DNA from: Bradyrhizobium iriomotense
GTDB lineage: Bacteria; Pseudomonadota; Alphaproteobacteria; Rhizobiales; Xanthobacteraceae
DNA: 64,000 nt
Assembly: GCF_030160715.1 (NCBI RefSeq)
Contig: NZ_BSOW01000005.1
Coordinates: 287,394-351,393, forward strand
Reading direction: 5' to 3'
Shown here: in pieces, positions 28,037-37,718 of the stretch
How positions within the stretch are numbered: the first letter of the stretch is position 1
Layout: each line of letters opens with the position of its first letter
Made by a program: the position numbers and the translations under genes
Notes under the pieces: model-generated
The model's database searches: none
What the model was told of the DNA's origin: nothing
The model's input: the letters and a program-made list of their open reading frames with translations, nothing else

Positions 28037-30499
28037 GTGACGCCAGACCAACTCGCCGCACACGATTTGCTTTCTGAATTGCGTACCCGCATTTCCACCC
28101 AGCGCCTACCCTACCAGCATGGACTAGAGGCTAGTGCTCTCAAAAGCTTGCGGGATATATTCGACCATGCCCGGAAAGCGATGAAAGATCATCCCGGGTG
28201 TTCGAAGTTCGCGCAAGTCGCGACAAGCATGCTGAACGTCGATCTTCGGCCATTCACCGCCAAATGGCATCGCGCACAAGCCGCGGGGCTGTTGGACTCG
28301 CGGGATGGAGCCAACGAGTTTAGGTACGAGCTCGATCGGATCCGAGAACGCTTGGTGATTTTCGCGGAAGAATTGCAGGTCATGGCATATGGCGCGATGA
28401 CGCCCGACGCCGAAACGCCGCCCGCTGTCTCCCGCAAAGAGATCGAACAATGCTTTGAACCTCTGAAATTCGGCGTAGAAGCAAACTCCGCCATCGCACA
28501 GTTGATCTTTGACGATGAAGCCAAGGAGATCGCAGCACGCCGGAACGCTCGTGCACTGCCACCGAACACAGGCGTGGATGCCGTCGGCCTCGCTCTTTCC
28601 GGCGGCGGCATTCGCTCGGCAACATTCTGCCTGGGTGTGATTCAAGTGCTCGCCCAGCGAGGATTAATGAAGCATGTCGACTATCTTTCGACCGTGTCCG
28701 GCGGAGGTTACACCGGCGCGTTTATGAGTTCCTTGATAGGGAGCGGCCAGGACTTCGACCAACTCGCTAATCCGTACGGTCCGGACACCAATCCCGTGCG
28801 GCACGTGAGGCAAAACGCGAAGTATCTGAGCATTGTTGACCTGAAGAGCCGATGGACGATGGTCGTCGGTACAATTGCCGGCCTCATCTTAAATTGGTCG
28901 GCTCCTCTCGCGTTACTCTCCGGCCTCGCGATATTAGCCTCTCTCCTGTCCCTCCAGTTCGCATTTTGGGCCAACGCAAGCCTGGCGTTCGGTGGCCTCA
29001 CTATTGTTGCCATCGCAATTTACGGCCTGTCGCTCAAGTTTGGCTTGGCCAAATGGCCGAGGATGGCGATTGCCCTGATCAGCGCAATCGCACTGTGTCT
29101 TGTTGCGGTAACGGTTTCCGAACTGGCATTTGCGAAATTCGAATCGATGCCCTACGCAATACCAGTCGCGCTTGCCACCACTTTTTCTATTGTGGCCGCG
29201 CCAGTCGCGATCCGCTTTCTGCCTGTCTTCCGCGCTGAAGCCTATCGACGCGGGCTCTTCACGGCCACACTGTATGCTGCGGCTATTATCGTTCCGGTTC
29301 TTGCGCTCTTATGTTTTTACGCCCTGCGGCACCTGGCCTGTCAGGATATGGACACGAATGTGCCATGGTGGAATCTGCTGCACTATACTAATGGGTTTCT
29401 CGTGCTTTGCGCCGTCACTGCAGCCGCCGGCTTGTTTTCGTTCTTTATCCTCGACGTGAATCTCACGGGGCCGCACAAGCTTTACCGGGACCAGCTCGCG
29501 CAGACTTTCATCTGGCCTCCCGGAACGACAGAGCTGGCGCTGTCGGACATCAATCCCAACCAGCGCGCCCCCTACCACTTAATCAATGCAACCGTAAACT
29601 TACCCTCAAGCCAAGAACTCGTGCTTCGTGACAGAAAGGGAGACTTCTTCTTGTTTTCGAAGCATTGGGTGGGATCCACGGCGGTCAAATACAAGCGATC
29701 GCCGTGTTGGCATGCGACGGGTAGCCCAATGGACCTTGCCACGGCGATGGCCATTTCCGGTGCAGCCGCTTCGCCGCAGATGGGCCTGGGATCCATGCCC
29801 TCGCTTTCAGCGCTCATGACCCTTCTGAACATCCGCCTTGGCTTCTGGATCGCAAATCCCCGAAAGCCGTCCCCAGTAACGCCGCCGGGATTTTCCTGCA
29901 TTCTTAAGGAAATGACCGGGTGGATGATGTCTGAGAAGCAGGCTTGGCTAAATGTTTCCGATGGCGGCCACATCGAAAACATGGGGCTGTACGAGCTTTT
30001 GCGTCGCCGCTGCAAGTTCATTGTGTGCGTCGACGGTGAGGCTGATCCCGAGAGCACGTTTCACGGCCAGCTGACCCTCGTAAGGCACGCGCAGATCGAC
30101 CTGGGCATTCGCATCGAACCTCACCTCGATGAAATGCGGCCTGATCCCAAATCCAGGTACAGCAAGACACACGCACAGCTCTTCCGGATAAGATACCCCG
30201 AGCGCAGCAAGGATATGCCTGCTGGCATGGGCTTGTTGCTTTACCTGAAGCTCTCCCTGACGGGAGATGAAGCCGAGCTACTGAAGCGTTATCGTTTGGT
30301 TCATCCAGACTTTCCACATCAATCGACAATCGATCAGTTCTACGATGAGGAACAGTTCGAAGCTTACCGACAACTCGGCGTTCATGTGGCAGAAGGCACG
30401 TTCGCGCCAGCGCTGGTGCCTCCCAGACCTACACCCCCCGACGTCAGGGAGTGGTTTGAACACCTAGCAGCCAACATGCTGGAACCATCGAGACGCTAA
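28037..30499 (+). CDS. Patatin-like phospholipase with internal membrane block
   Basis: 820 residues from GTG 28037, with AGGGGGA upstream. The patatin oxyanion motif is GGGIR (189-193), the nucleophile is Ser221 in STVSGGGY and the dyad Asp642 lies in SDGGHIENMG. Between Ser221 and Asp642 are about seven hydrophobic segments (roughly residues 275-475), so the catalytic domain is split by a membrane region. The N-terminal 180 residues are helical and of unknown function. Patatins hydrolyse membrane lipids; related enzymes are killing effectors in CBASS. Here the neighbours are TIR proteins and no CD-NTase is present. Confidence 0.85.
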   Translation: MTPDQLAAHDLLSELRTRISTQRLPYQHGLEASALKSLRDIFDHARKAMKDHPGCSKFAQVATSMLNVDLRPFTAKWHRAQAAGLLDSRDGANEFRYELDRIRERLVIFAEELQVMAYGAMTPDAETPPAVSRKEIEQCFEPLKFGVEANSAIAQLIFDDEAKEIAARRNARALPPNTGVDAVGLALSGGGIRSATFCLGVIQVLAQRGLMKHVDYLSTVSGGGYTGAFMSSLIGSGQDFDQLANPYGPDTNPVRHVRQNAKYLSIVDLKSRWTMVVGTIAGLILNWSAPLALLSGLAILASLLSLQFAFWANASLAFGGLTIVAIAIYGLSLKFGLAKWPRMAIALISAIALCLVAVTVSELAFAKFESMPYAIPVALATTFSIVAAPVAIRFLPVFRAEAYRRGLFTATLYAAAIIVPVLALLCFYALRHLACQDMDTNVPWWNLLHYTNGFLVLCAVTAAAGLFSFFILDVNLTGPHKLYRDQLAQTFIWPPGTTELALSDINPNQRAPYHLINATVNLPSSQELVLRDRKGDFFLFSKHWVGSTAVKYKRSPCWHATGSPMDLATAMAISGAAASPQMGLGSMPSLSALMTLLNIRLGFWIANPRKPSPVTPPGFSCILKEMTGWMMSEKQAWLNVSDGGHIENMGLYELLRRRCKFIVCVDGEADPESTFHGQLTLVRHAQIDLGIRIEPHLDEMRPDPKSRYSKTHAQLFRIRYPERSKDMPAGMGLLLYLKLSLTGDEAELLKRYRLVHPDFPHQSTIDQFYDEEQFEAYRQLGVHVAEGTFAPALVPPRPTPPDVREWFEHLAANMLEPSRR

Positions 30500-30510
30500 T
30501 CACGACATCG

Positions 30511-30534
30511 AGATCGGCAACTTGGCCGATCTTT
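30511..30534 (+). terminator. Hairpin 12 bases after the patatin gene
   Basis: A perfect 8-bp stem (AGATCGGC / GCCGATCT) with a 6-base loop (AACTTG) lies just after the patatin stop codon and ends in only three T residues. The stem is good but the T-tract is short, so it may be a weak intrinsic terminator. Confidence 0.45.
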
Positions 30535-30685
30535 CAGCCGCGCTTGCTCATCAAAGAGCTTAGTCGCCCTGCAGCACGCGGGACAACCTACGAAATGCGA
30601 CGTCACACCCTACCTCGTCGGTCGATCGAAATGCACCCCTCTTGGACACTTACGTAATCGCGGCTTATTAGACCTGGTCATCAAC

Positions 30686-31188
30686 ATGCCCATTCCCTTG
30701 AGAACTCTTCGGCAAGCGGCTCTTGCACCGGCGCCAGTGAGAAAGTCCCTACGCGAAGCCAGAGCGCAGAAAGAGCGCACGGCCTTCTTCTGTCACAGCA
30801 CTAAGGACAACGATCTTGCGCGGGGTCTTGTGAAGCTCTTGCAAGATTCCGAATGGCAAGTGTACGTCGACTATGAAGATACGGCTCTCCCGGAGAGACC
30901 AGACCGCGAGACAGCTCGAAGGCTCCGGGATGCAATTCGTGCTTCAAATTACTTCTTATTCCTTGCGACCCCGAATTCAGTCAGATCGCGATGGTGTCCG
31001 TGGGAGATTGGTTCGCAGACGGCTGCAAGAACGAAAGCGAAATCTGGGTCGCGCAAACTATCGAGAACGGAACGGTATACGGCAACGAATATTTGGACCT
31101 ATATCGAAACTTGGATATTTCCGACGCCGGGCATCTTGCGGTCTGGGAGCCACACAAGAGTGAGGGACGCTTGGTCAAGGGCCTATAG
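30686..31188 (+). pseudogene. TIR domain protein interrupted by a one-base frameshift
   Basis: The frame from ATG 30686 encodes a TIR domain: RTAFFCHSTKDNDLARGL (about 31-48), WQVYVDYEDTALPE (57-70) and RWCPWEIG with Glu107 at the NADase position. After Gly109 it becomes low-complexity Ser/Arg/Thr sequence to 31201. The second forward frame instead continues with FADGCKNESEIWVAQTIEN and ends at TAG 31186-31188. Adding one T at 31012-31013 (GGT-TTC-GCA) would join WEIG to FADGCK, a natural TIR sequence. So this is one TIR gene of about 168 codons with a 1-base loss, a sequencing error or, less likely, programmed frameshifting. No clear ribosome-binding site is seen. Confidence 0.72.
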
Positions 31189-31327
31189 TGCGCTCGACTG
31201 ACATACATCATCTGGTAAAGAAAGGTGGACCGGCGCTTCTGGTGTTGCTACCTCCCCCAGCCTTGCTTTCCATCGACAGTTGCCTTCGCTCCGTGTAACA
31301 TCCTTGGCGTTTCGCCAGGAGGAGCGG

Positions 31328-33436
31328 ATGGCGCAGATCTCTTCCCTTCCCGACTGGATGGCCGACGTCGATCTGGACGGGCACGAGATCACTGGCGATA
31401 TACCAATACTTCGCGACGCCGCGCGATGCCTGAAATATTCTCGGGCTCGCGCGCACGATTATGACAACATTGCGTTTGTTTTCGGATCTGCCCATCGCCA
31501 GGGCGGGCCGGTGCCCTTTGCCACCGTCCCCAGCGCGAAAGTAGCGCATGCTATTGCACTAGAACGCAACCAAGATGACGTCTCGGCTACTCCCGACCAG
31601 CATCGCCTGCTAGCGCACCGTGCGCTCGATCTTCCTGACGGACGTTTTCGATATGAATTCTTGGCAAGTGACGACCTTCTGCGCGTCTACATTCCCGACG
31701 ATCCGGCCGGAACAGATTGGATCTACTCGTTGTCCGCCCCACCGGAATCGATAGCGAGAGATTTCACAGCACGCGATGCTGGTCTGAACCTAAGCTCAAG
31801 TATCTCCGCCAACCTACCTAAGGTCGCTTGGTTGAGACTGCCTGAAATTCTTGAAGGCGCCGGGTTTGTTCGGGGAGGTCCAACGATCTTTGAGCGCAGC
31901 GCGACAGTGCTTAACGACGCATTCTATGTCTTCGTCTCCCACCGCTGGCGAACCACGGATCACCCGGATCCAGACGGTTTGCAGGCGCGCCTCTTATGCT
32001 GCCAGCTATTCGCTACTCTCGTCGAGGCGATCCGGATCGCGAAGCTACGCGGGCTCAAAGAGCCTAGACGCTTTTCCACACTCCTCGGGCGTCCGATAGG
32101 ACCTCACGGATCAGAGTTAGCCGAACGCATGATCGTGAACTTACTTCGACCGAATGCGACGACAGCGCTGCTAGATCAATTGGTAACGGAGTGCGCCGAT
32201 CTTTCAGATTTCGTACGGCTAGGCGGAACGGCGGCAGCGAAGTCAGAAGCGGCACTCTCCGAAATCACTCATTTGCTATCGACGCGTCCAACGCTGATGA
32301 GTTTGGTTGAACGCATCTATGTTTGGTACGACTTTAGCTGCATTCCCCAGGCGGCCTTAGAGCGGCCGGATGTCATCGATTCCGCTCTTGAGAGTCTTGT
32401 GGGTCTCCAGCTTCTCGGATGCACCGTCGTGATGCTTGACGATCCTTTCGACTACCTCACCCGCGCATGGTGTACTCTGGAAATAGGGAACGCCGACTTA
32501 TTTGGCGGTAATTATCATCTGCTGACTGGCTCCCACCGCGCGACCGCCTCAAGGGGCTCGAATGAACATCATTTCATAATGTTGATGGAGGATCGGGTGC
32601 ATTTGATATGGCGCGGCCTCCTCGACACTATAGTTTTTCGAAGTCAGAGCACGGAGGAGTGCATGCGGCGCCTCGGTCTCGAGGTCACAAAGCCGACTGA
32701 CCTCGTCAAAATCTTTGATCGGCTTTGCCTTCTTCCTGCCCCTAGCAAGATACACGTGGATCGCTCTGAGCTACTCACCGGGACGATACCGTATCCTGCG
32801 CTTATCGGGGTTACATCGCTATTCGAGGTCTGGGGCAGGTCGATTGACATGCAAAACTGGATAGCAGACGCCGAAGCGTACGACCTTGATTTCACCGGAG
32901 CGACGACCATTCGATCTTGGGACAACGCTTCGCGACCTTCCTGGCGGGATTATCCATCTTTCGAGTCGTCTGATCGTTCTCCGAACTGCCATTTAGCGAT
33001 CATCGCGAGCTGCGAAGGTGAGGCAATACTTTGGGCGGCCGAAGTTGCGCGACGAAAGACTGAAATCGAGGCAGCGACCGGGAAGCGTGTTACCTCCGTT
33101 TCTTGGGTTGCCACTGATATCGTGCCAGTGGGGACACTCGCAGAAGCGCGTCTTTCGTTCGCACCCATATTCGCTGACGTTTGGATTGTGCTGTCCTTGT
33201 CCACTCGATTCGAACAATGCGGCACGACGAATCGTATCGTACGCGCTGCGATCGCTGGTGGTCACGAGATGTACGTACTTATGATCGATCAGCAGAAGGA
33301 AAATCTGAAACGAATTCCGGCGAAAGCCGTAAAGCCCCCTAAGGGACAAGCCACCGATTTGCCCATCTTTGCTGGCGGCGTGTTCAGCGCGGATCTACCC
33401 GGCGTCATCGAAAGTGTGACGGGCTACGGATCGTGA
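31328..33436 (+). CDS. Divergent TIR-like domain protein
   Basis: 702 residues from ATG 31328, with CAGGAGGAG upstream. The N-terminal 190 residues are not recognised. Residues about 198-400 have a divergent TIR-type pattern: FYVFVSHRW (199-207), HPDPDG, VWYDFSCIPQ (332-341), GCTVVMLDD (364-372) and AWCTLEIG with Glu385 in the catalytic position. A long insert (about 240-325) lies between strands. The C-terminal 230 residues look like a second alpha/beta domain (LAIIASCEGEA onward) without a named family. The TPR-like gene 42 bases downstream is probably co-transcribed. Classification as TIR-like rests on motif order. Confidence 0.68.
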   Translation: MAQISSLPDWMADVDLDGHEITGDIPILRDAARCLKYSRARAHDYDNIAFVFGSAHRQGGPVPFATVPSAKVAHAIALERNQDDVSATPDQHRLLAHRALDLPDGRFRYEFLASDDLLRVYIPDDPAGTDWIYSLSAPPESIARDFTARDAGLNLSSSISANLPKVAWLRLPEILEGAGFVRGGPTIFERSATVLNDAFYVFVSHRWRTTDHPDPDGLQARLLCCQLFATLVEAIRIAKLRGLKEPRRFSTLLGRPIGPHGSELAERMIVNLLRPNATTALLDQLVTECADLSDFVRLGGTAAAKSEAALSEITHLLSTRPTLMSLVERIYVWYDFSCIPQAALERPDVIDSALESLVGLQLLGCTVVMLDDPFDYLTRAWCTLEIGNADLFGGNYHLLTGSHRATASRGSNEHHFIMLMEDRVHLIWRGLLDTIVFRSQSTEECMRRLGLEVTKPTDLVKIFDRLCLLPAPSKIHVDRSELLTGTIPYPALIGVTSLFEVWGRSIDMQNWIADAEAYDLDFTGATTIRSWDNASRPSWRDYPSFESSDRSPNCHLAIIASCEGEAILWAAEVARRKTEIEAATGKRVTSVSWVATDIVPVGTLAEARLSFAPIFADVWIVLSLSTRFEQCGTTNRIVRAAIAGGHEMYVLMIDQQKENLKRIPAKAVKPPKGQATDLPIFAGGVFSADLPGVIESVTGYGS

Positions 33437-33478
33437 TCAAGCTTTTTCAAATGGCTTACGCACTTATTGGGTAGGAAC

Positions 33479-34387
33479 ATGCGCGATCCAACGCAGCTTC
33501 GCACCGCACTATTCGGCGCGGTTCTCACCAAAAACATGGATCAACTAGAGCGCCTCTCGGCAGCATACTTTCGGGACATCATAACAAACTTCTCCGCTTG
33601 GCAGAACGTGCCCGTAGAGCTGCGCGACAGCGAGATCGCAATGCAGAACTGGGGTCGTTGCCTTCTAACCGTCGCCGAAACTCTCGAGGGGCAGGGCCAT
33701 CCGGAAGCGATGCAGATGCTAATCGGCGATAGCAGCGATGAAGAGGTATGGAGGACTCTCGAACTAGGTCTGTCGCAAGCAGAGGCGTTTCATACGACTG
33801 GGCAATTTCGCGAAGAGCTTTCGGTTCTTTCAGAACTGGTGGCGTCGTTTTCGCGCGCACCTGGTTCCTGGAACGAGCGGATTCGCGCAAAGCTATTTGC
33901 CTCTATTGCTACAGCACATCTCGAGCTCGGCGAATTGGACGATGCCTACAGATCGACGCGACGCGCACTAGACGAATGCGTTAATTCCGGCGACAGCGAA
34001 GGAATTGAGGTCTATCGGAAGAACCTTGAATTTATCGACAGCAAACGTCTTATCGCTAGCCATGACCCGGAGTTCATGAGGCGCCTTATCGACGCGCAAC
34101 GACTGAGCGATTCCGGACAATTTGACATTAGCAACGATCGGCTGCAGGAGCTCCTTCATCAAGCTACCGGCAATCCCGACCACACCCGTTTCCTCGGCAA
34201 GATATGGGGATTGATGGGCTTCAATCTGTTCAAGTCTCACGATACGCTCGGCGCCCGTGCGTTTACGGCGAAGGCGCTGGACGCTTGTCGCTCATCAAAG
34301 GATGCGCATGGCATAACAGTCTACGAATTTAACCTTGCCTTTATCGACAAGAACATCGGAGCCCGGCCGAATTCGACCTCGAGTTGA
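33479..34387 (+). CDS. TPR-like helical repeat protein
   Basis: 302 residues from ATG 33479, with TAGGAAC just upstream. The protein is almost entirely helical, with TPR-like pairs such as ASIATAHLELGELDDAYRST (about 145-164) and a later unit around LGKIWGLMGFNLFKSHDT. No enzyme motif is seen. It follows the divergent TIR gene closely and is likely a partner or scaffold for it. TPR assignment is by hydrophobic pattern. Confidence 0.6.
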   Translation: MRDPTQLRTALFGAVLTKNMDQLERLSAAYFRDIITNFSAWQNVPVELRDSEIAMQNWGRCLLTVAETLEGQGHPEAMQMLIGDSSDEEVWRTLELGLSQAEAFHTTGQFREELSVLSELVASFSRAPGSWNERIRAKLFASIATAHLELGELDDAYRSTRRALDECVNSGDSEGIEVYRKNLEFIDSKRLIASHDPEFMRRLIDAQRLSDSGQFDISNDRLQELLHQATGNPDHTRFLGKIWGLMGFNLFKSHDTLGARAFTAKALDACRSSKDAHGITVYEFNLAFIDKNIGARPNSTSS

Positions 34388-34466
34388 TGGGTAAGCTCGA
34401 CATCTGCAGGGAGACAGCAACTTGCTGCAGTCACCTCCAACCCGCCCGATTGTCATTGGGCTTCCA

Positions 34467-37412
34467 TTACCGATAGGGGCGCCTCTGAGAACAGCGTGGT
34501 ACAAACGGGTCGTCAGGCATCAACTCATGCCACTCGTCCCTACCAAGATTACGGTTTGCTTTTGAGCACGCGAGCCCGATCCATTGGGCCAGATCGAGCG
34601 TCCAGGTTTTGACAGACCCGTCGCCGCTAGAGGTGATTATACGACGACGCTCTTCATCGACATACAATGCGCTCACCTCGCTCGAACCGGCGCTCAGTGC
34701 GCCGGAGAAGCGGGTATCTCGCCCGGACCAGGTTAGGACGCGGCCGTCGTGATCCCCGACCACGAGTAAATCAGCGCCGAGGGACATAGCCGACACGCTA
34801 CCTGCGGCTTGCCTTGCTTGCAGAACTTGCTGGTCCGCGGGATTTCTGGCCTCGGTAAGCACGACCGTTCGATCAGTACCTCCGCCGCCTGAGCCGAATG
34901 ATACAATTGTGTTGCCGTCTCGCGAGTAGGCGAGGCCAGCGACTTCCGACGTGTGTGCGCGGTGTGGCTTGCCCACCGCAGTCCAGACTTCGTTCGTCCG
35001 GCTATACTGACTGAGCATGCCGTCCTTCATTCCGATTGCGATCCGATCACCATCTCGGTTCAGAGCGATCGAACGTGCCGCCGCCGGAGGGCGGATTTGC
35101 GCACTCGCAACCTCCGATCCGCCGATTTGAAAGACAGTGACAAGCGCTCCATCCTCCTGGACAGCGGCCACGGTTCGGCCATCGCCGCTGATCTCGAGTT
35201 CATCAGGCGGTGCAGCGCCACTGGGCCGAAGCACCGTCGTGGCGGTGTCGGCGCCTGCCACACTCGTCGTCAGGATAGCTCCGCCAGAAGTGGTCCAAGC
35301 GATCTGCGAGCCGCGATCATCTAGCGCAACCGACGGGATCGCCCAGATAATCTCCTCGAACCCGGCGGCATCTGTTTCTGCACGCTTAAAGGCCTTGCCG
35401 GAACGGTCAGAACGTTGACTAATTGAGACGAGATCCAGCAACGTTATCCAGGCATCTCCCTCCAAACGACGAAGTTGCGCATGGTTCTGGTCCAGCGAGA
35501 CGGCTATCACAACCCCGCTCCAATTGACGCGGATCGCACTTGGAGCGGGGTTCAGTTGTGGCATCTCCTCATATGGTCCCTCCCGGCCAACCAGATCCCA
35601 AATCGCTGCGGTGCCGTTTGAGGACGCCGAGAGCAGTTGCTTGCCGCCCTTGCCGAACGAGATTGCAGTGACGGAATCGGAATGTCCGCGCAAGGGGGCA
35701 TCGTCCGTTGCGTGCTGCGTAACTGCTTCAAATAGCCTTATGACTCCGGCGGAATCTCCGATTGCGATCTTTCCAGTCATCGGCTCGATAGCTGCCGCAG
35801 TAGCCAACGGCACCGTATCGCCACCTGATGGCTTCATCAGACGTCCATCTGACATGTTGAAGTAGAGTAAGCGTCCATACCGACTAAGGACTACGAGCGA
35901 GCCATCATGTAGATATCCTAGTGCAAGAATGCCGCCCTCGACGTGCGGATAGCGATCGACGACGGAAAATGTGTCCGTGTCTACGGTAACAACGATCCCT
36001 GCGCTCGTGCCAAACGCAAGGCGTCGGCGGGTCGGGTCAAACGAGATAGCTTCGATCCTTATCCCATCGCCCTCGCCTATTTCGTGCAACAACGTCCCAT
36101 AACGGGCGTCGAAGATCGCAAGACGACCAGCCCCTGTTCCCGCGGCCACCAATCGCTTCGACGGGCCGTAGGCAAGAACGCGAACCCGTCTTTCCCGCAC
36201 GGTTGGTACCTTGGGGTCTGCCTTGAGCACCAGGCTGATGCTTCCGTCGCGAAGTCGATCGACCCGTCCGTCTTCGCGGCCCAACCAAGTCCCCTCCTCG
36301 CTCGTCGCGACGGAAGTGACGGTCTCACGAGAATTTGCCTCAACTGTCTCCGCCGAGTTCCTTCCTGGCGAGAGAACGCGCAATCCGGCGTCCGTTGCCA
36401 GGACATAATCACCCGACGAGCTGAGAGCCGCGGACTCGATGTAGCTGCCAGCATTAATGATACGCTTGAGGAAGCGGAATTCCTGGAGTTGCTCGATCAG
36501 CGCACCACGGGCCTCCGGGGTGTCGGCAACCAGCAGCGCGCGAGCTCCGATCGATAATGCTCGGTCTGCACCCGCCGCGTCCTTTGAGATTATCGCCAGT
36601 TGCCGTGAAACCGACGCCTGGCGTCGCTGTTCGGCAACGAGATAGTTCGTGATCGCGATGGTTGCGGCGGCCAACAAGACCGCTGCGGTCCCGACCGCCG
36701 CCACTGCCAACCGGCGCCAATAGGCACTCTGCCCTTCGCGAGAGGAGCCGAGAAATTCGCTCACGCCCGCAACGTTCATGGCGTCGGGATTTTCCCGAAC
36801 CATCGCCTCAGCTTCTGCAAGCTGCGCCCCAGAATACAGGATGCTCGAGTCCGATCGTCCAGATCGTTGCCAACGCTCGGCGTCTCGCCGGACTTGATAG
36901 GGCGTCAATCTCGCTGGACCGCGGTATCCTAGCGTCTTGCGTCCCGTCAGCGCCGCTTCCAGCTTCTCAAGGCTTTCCTTATCGTCAACGCCCTTCGTAA
37001 AGTCGGCCCAGTTTATCTCCTGAAAGAGCCTCCCCGAACCGAGCTTGGCAGACTCGATCAGTGATAGACCAGGAAGAGCCACCGGGATAATTCTGAATGA
37101 TGGGTCGCGACGGTAGCGCGCCAGCGCAAGCTCCGCCTCCCAGAGATGGGTCGGCCCCCAGCCGTTACCACCAAGGAAAATCGCGCAGACCGTGCACCGC
37201 TCCATCGCCTTCTCGATCCAGGGAATGAAGGCTTCGCCGGTCGGAATCGCAAAGACATCGAGAAAGAAGCTCGTTCCGAACTCAAGCTCCAGTGCGTCAG
37301 CAAGCCGTCGGATGAAAGCCTTGTCGGCGTTGTTGTGACACAGAAATACCAAATCACCGGGATCGCTGGATCCCTGCCGCTTGGCGCGGATCTGGAGTGA
37401 TTCCTGAGTCAT
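34467..37412 (-). CDS. TIR - transmembrane - WD40 propeller protein
   Basis: 981 residues from ATG 37412. TIR domain at about 19-150: LVFLCHNNADK, FLDVFAIPTGEAF and GWGPTHLWEAELALAR with Glu92/Glu94 near the NADase position. A single membrane helix follows (about 234-258). Residues 300-950 contain WD40/propeller repeats, for example HSDSVTAISFGKGGKQLLSA, consistent with one or two propellers outside or at the membrane. The layout suggests a membrane-anchored sensor whose propeller binds a trigger and whose TIR acts in the cytoplasm; topology is not determined. It is the last gene of a three-gene minus-strand set. Confidence 0.82.
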   Translation of the reverse strand: MTQESLQIRAKRQGSSDPGDLVFLCHNNADKAFIRRLADALELEFGTSFFLDVFAIPTGEAFIPWIEKAMERCTVCAIFLGGNGWGPTHLWEAELALARYRRDPSFRIIPVALPGLSLIESAKLGSGRLFQEINWADFTKGVDDKESLEKLEAALTGRKTLGYRGPARLTPYQVRRDAERWQRSGRSDSSILYSGAQLAEAEAMVRENPDAMNVAGVSEFLGSSREGQSAYWRRLAVAAVGTAAVLLAAATIAITNYLVAEQRRQASVSRQLAIISKDAAGADRALSIGARALLVADTPEARGALIEQLQEFRFLKRIINAGSYIESAALSSSGDYVLATDAGLRVLSPGRNSAETVEANSRETVTSVATSEEGTWLGREDGRVDRLRDGSISLVLKADPKVPTVRERRVRVLAYGPSKRLVAAGTGAGRLAIFDARYGTLLHEIGEGDGIRIEAISFDPTRRRLAFGTSAGIVVTVDTDTFSVVDRYPHVEGGILALGYLHDGSLVVLSRYGRLLYFNMSDGRLMKPSGGDTVPLATAAAIEPMTGKIAIGDSAGVIRLFEAVTQHATDDAPLRGHSDSVTAISFGKGGKQLLSASSNGTAAIWDLVGREGPYEEMPQLNPAPSAIRVNWSGVVIAVSLDQNHAQLRRLEGDAWITLLDLVSISQRSDRSGKAFKRAETDAAGFEEIIWAIPSVALDDRGSQIAWTTSGGAILTTSVAGADTATTVLRPSGAAPPDELEISGDGRTVAAVQEDGALVTVFQIGGSEVASAQIRPPAAARSIALNRDGDRIAIGMKDGMLSQYSRTNEVWTAVGKPHRAHTSEVAGLAYSRDGNTIVSFGSGGGGTDRTVVLTEARNPADQQVLQARQAAGSVSAMSLGADLLVVGDHDGRVLTWSGRDTRFSGALSAGSSEVSALYVDEERRRIITSSGDGSVKTWTLDLAQWIGLACSKANRNLGRDEWHELMPDDPFVPRCSQRRPYR

Positions 37413-37718
37413 GACGACGAGTAGTTGCCCCCTCTAAGCGAAGATAGGCAATCTCAACCACCCTAGAGATTTCCGCAAGGTGACCTGGACAACGCCAGTG
37501 TCCGCAAACCAATCAACGTCCCGCCGCGACAGCCGCCAGGTCAATCCAGGCGCCAATATTCCTTGGTCCCGAACCACCAATGTAGTCGTAAACCGGCGAG
37601 TCCGCCGACGCAGCCGGGGGACAGATCTGCCAGCCATTTCGGACGGCTCACCGGGATGGTATACTCACCGCACACTTGAGGAGGCCGAAGACATTGAGAG
37701 ATCCTCACTTACCTCTCG
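37413..37718. other. 306-base gap within the minus-strand TIR set
   Basis: No reading frame here shows family features on either strand. It separates the DUF4062 gene from the TIR-WD40 gene on the minus strand. It may carry a promoter for the latter, but I cannot place one. Confidence 0.4.

Noticed and set aside
23235..30499. CBASS system built around the patatin
   Set aside because: No CD-NTase (GS...DxD pattern) or Cap2/Cap3 gene is present among the neighbours.
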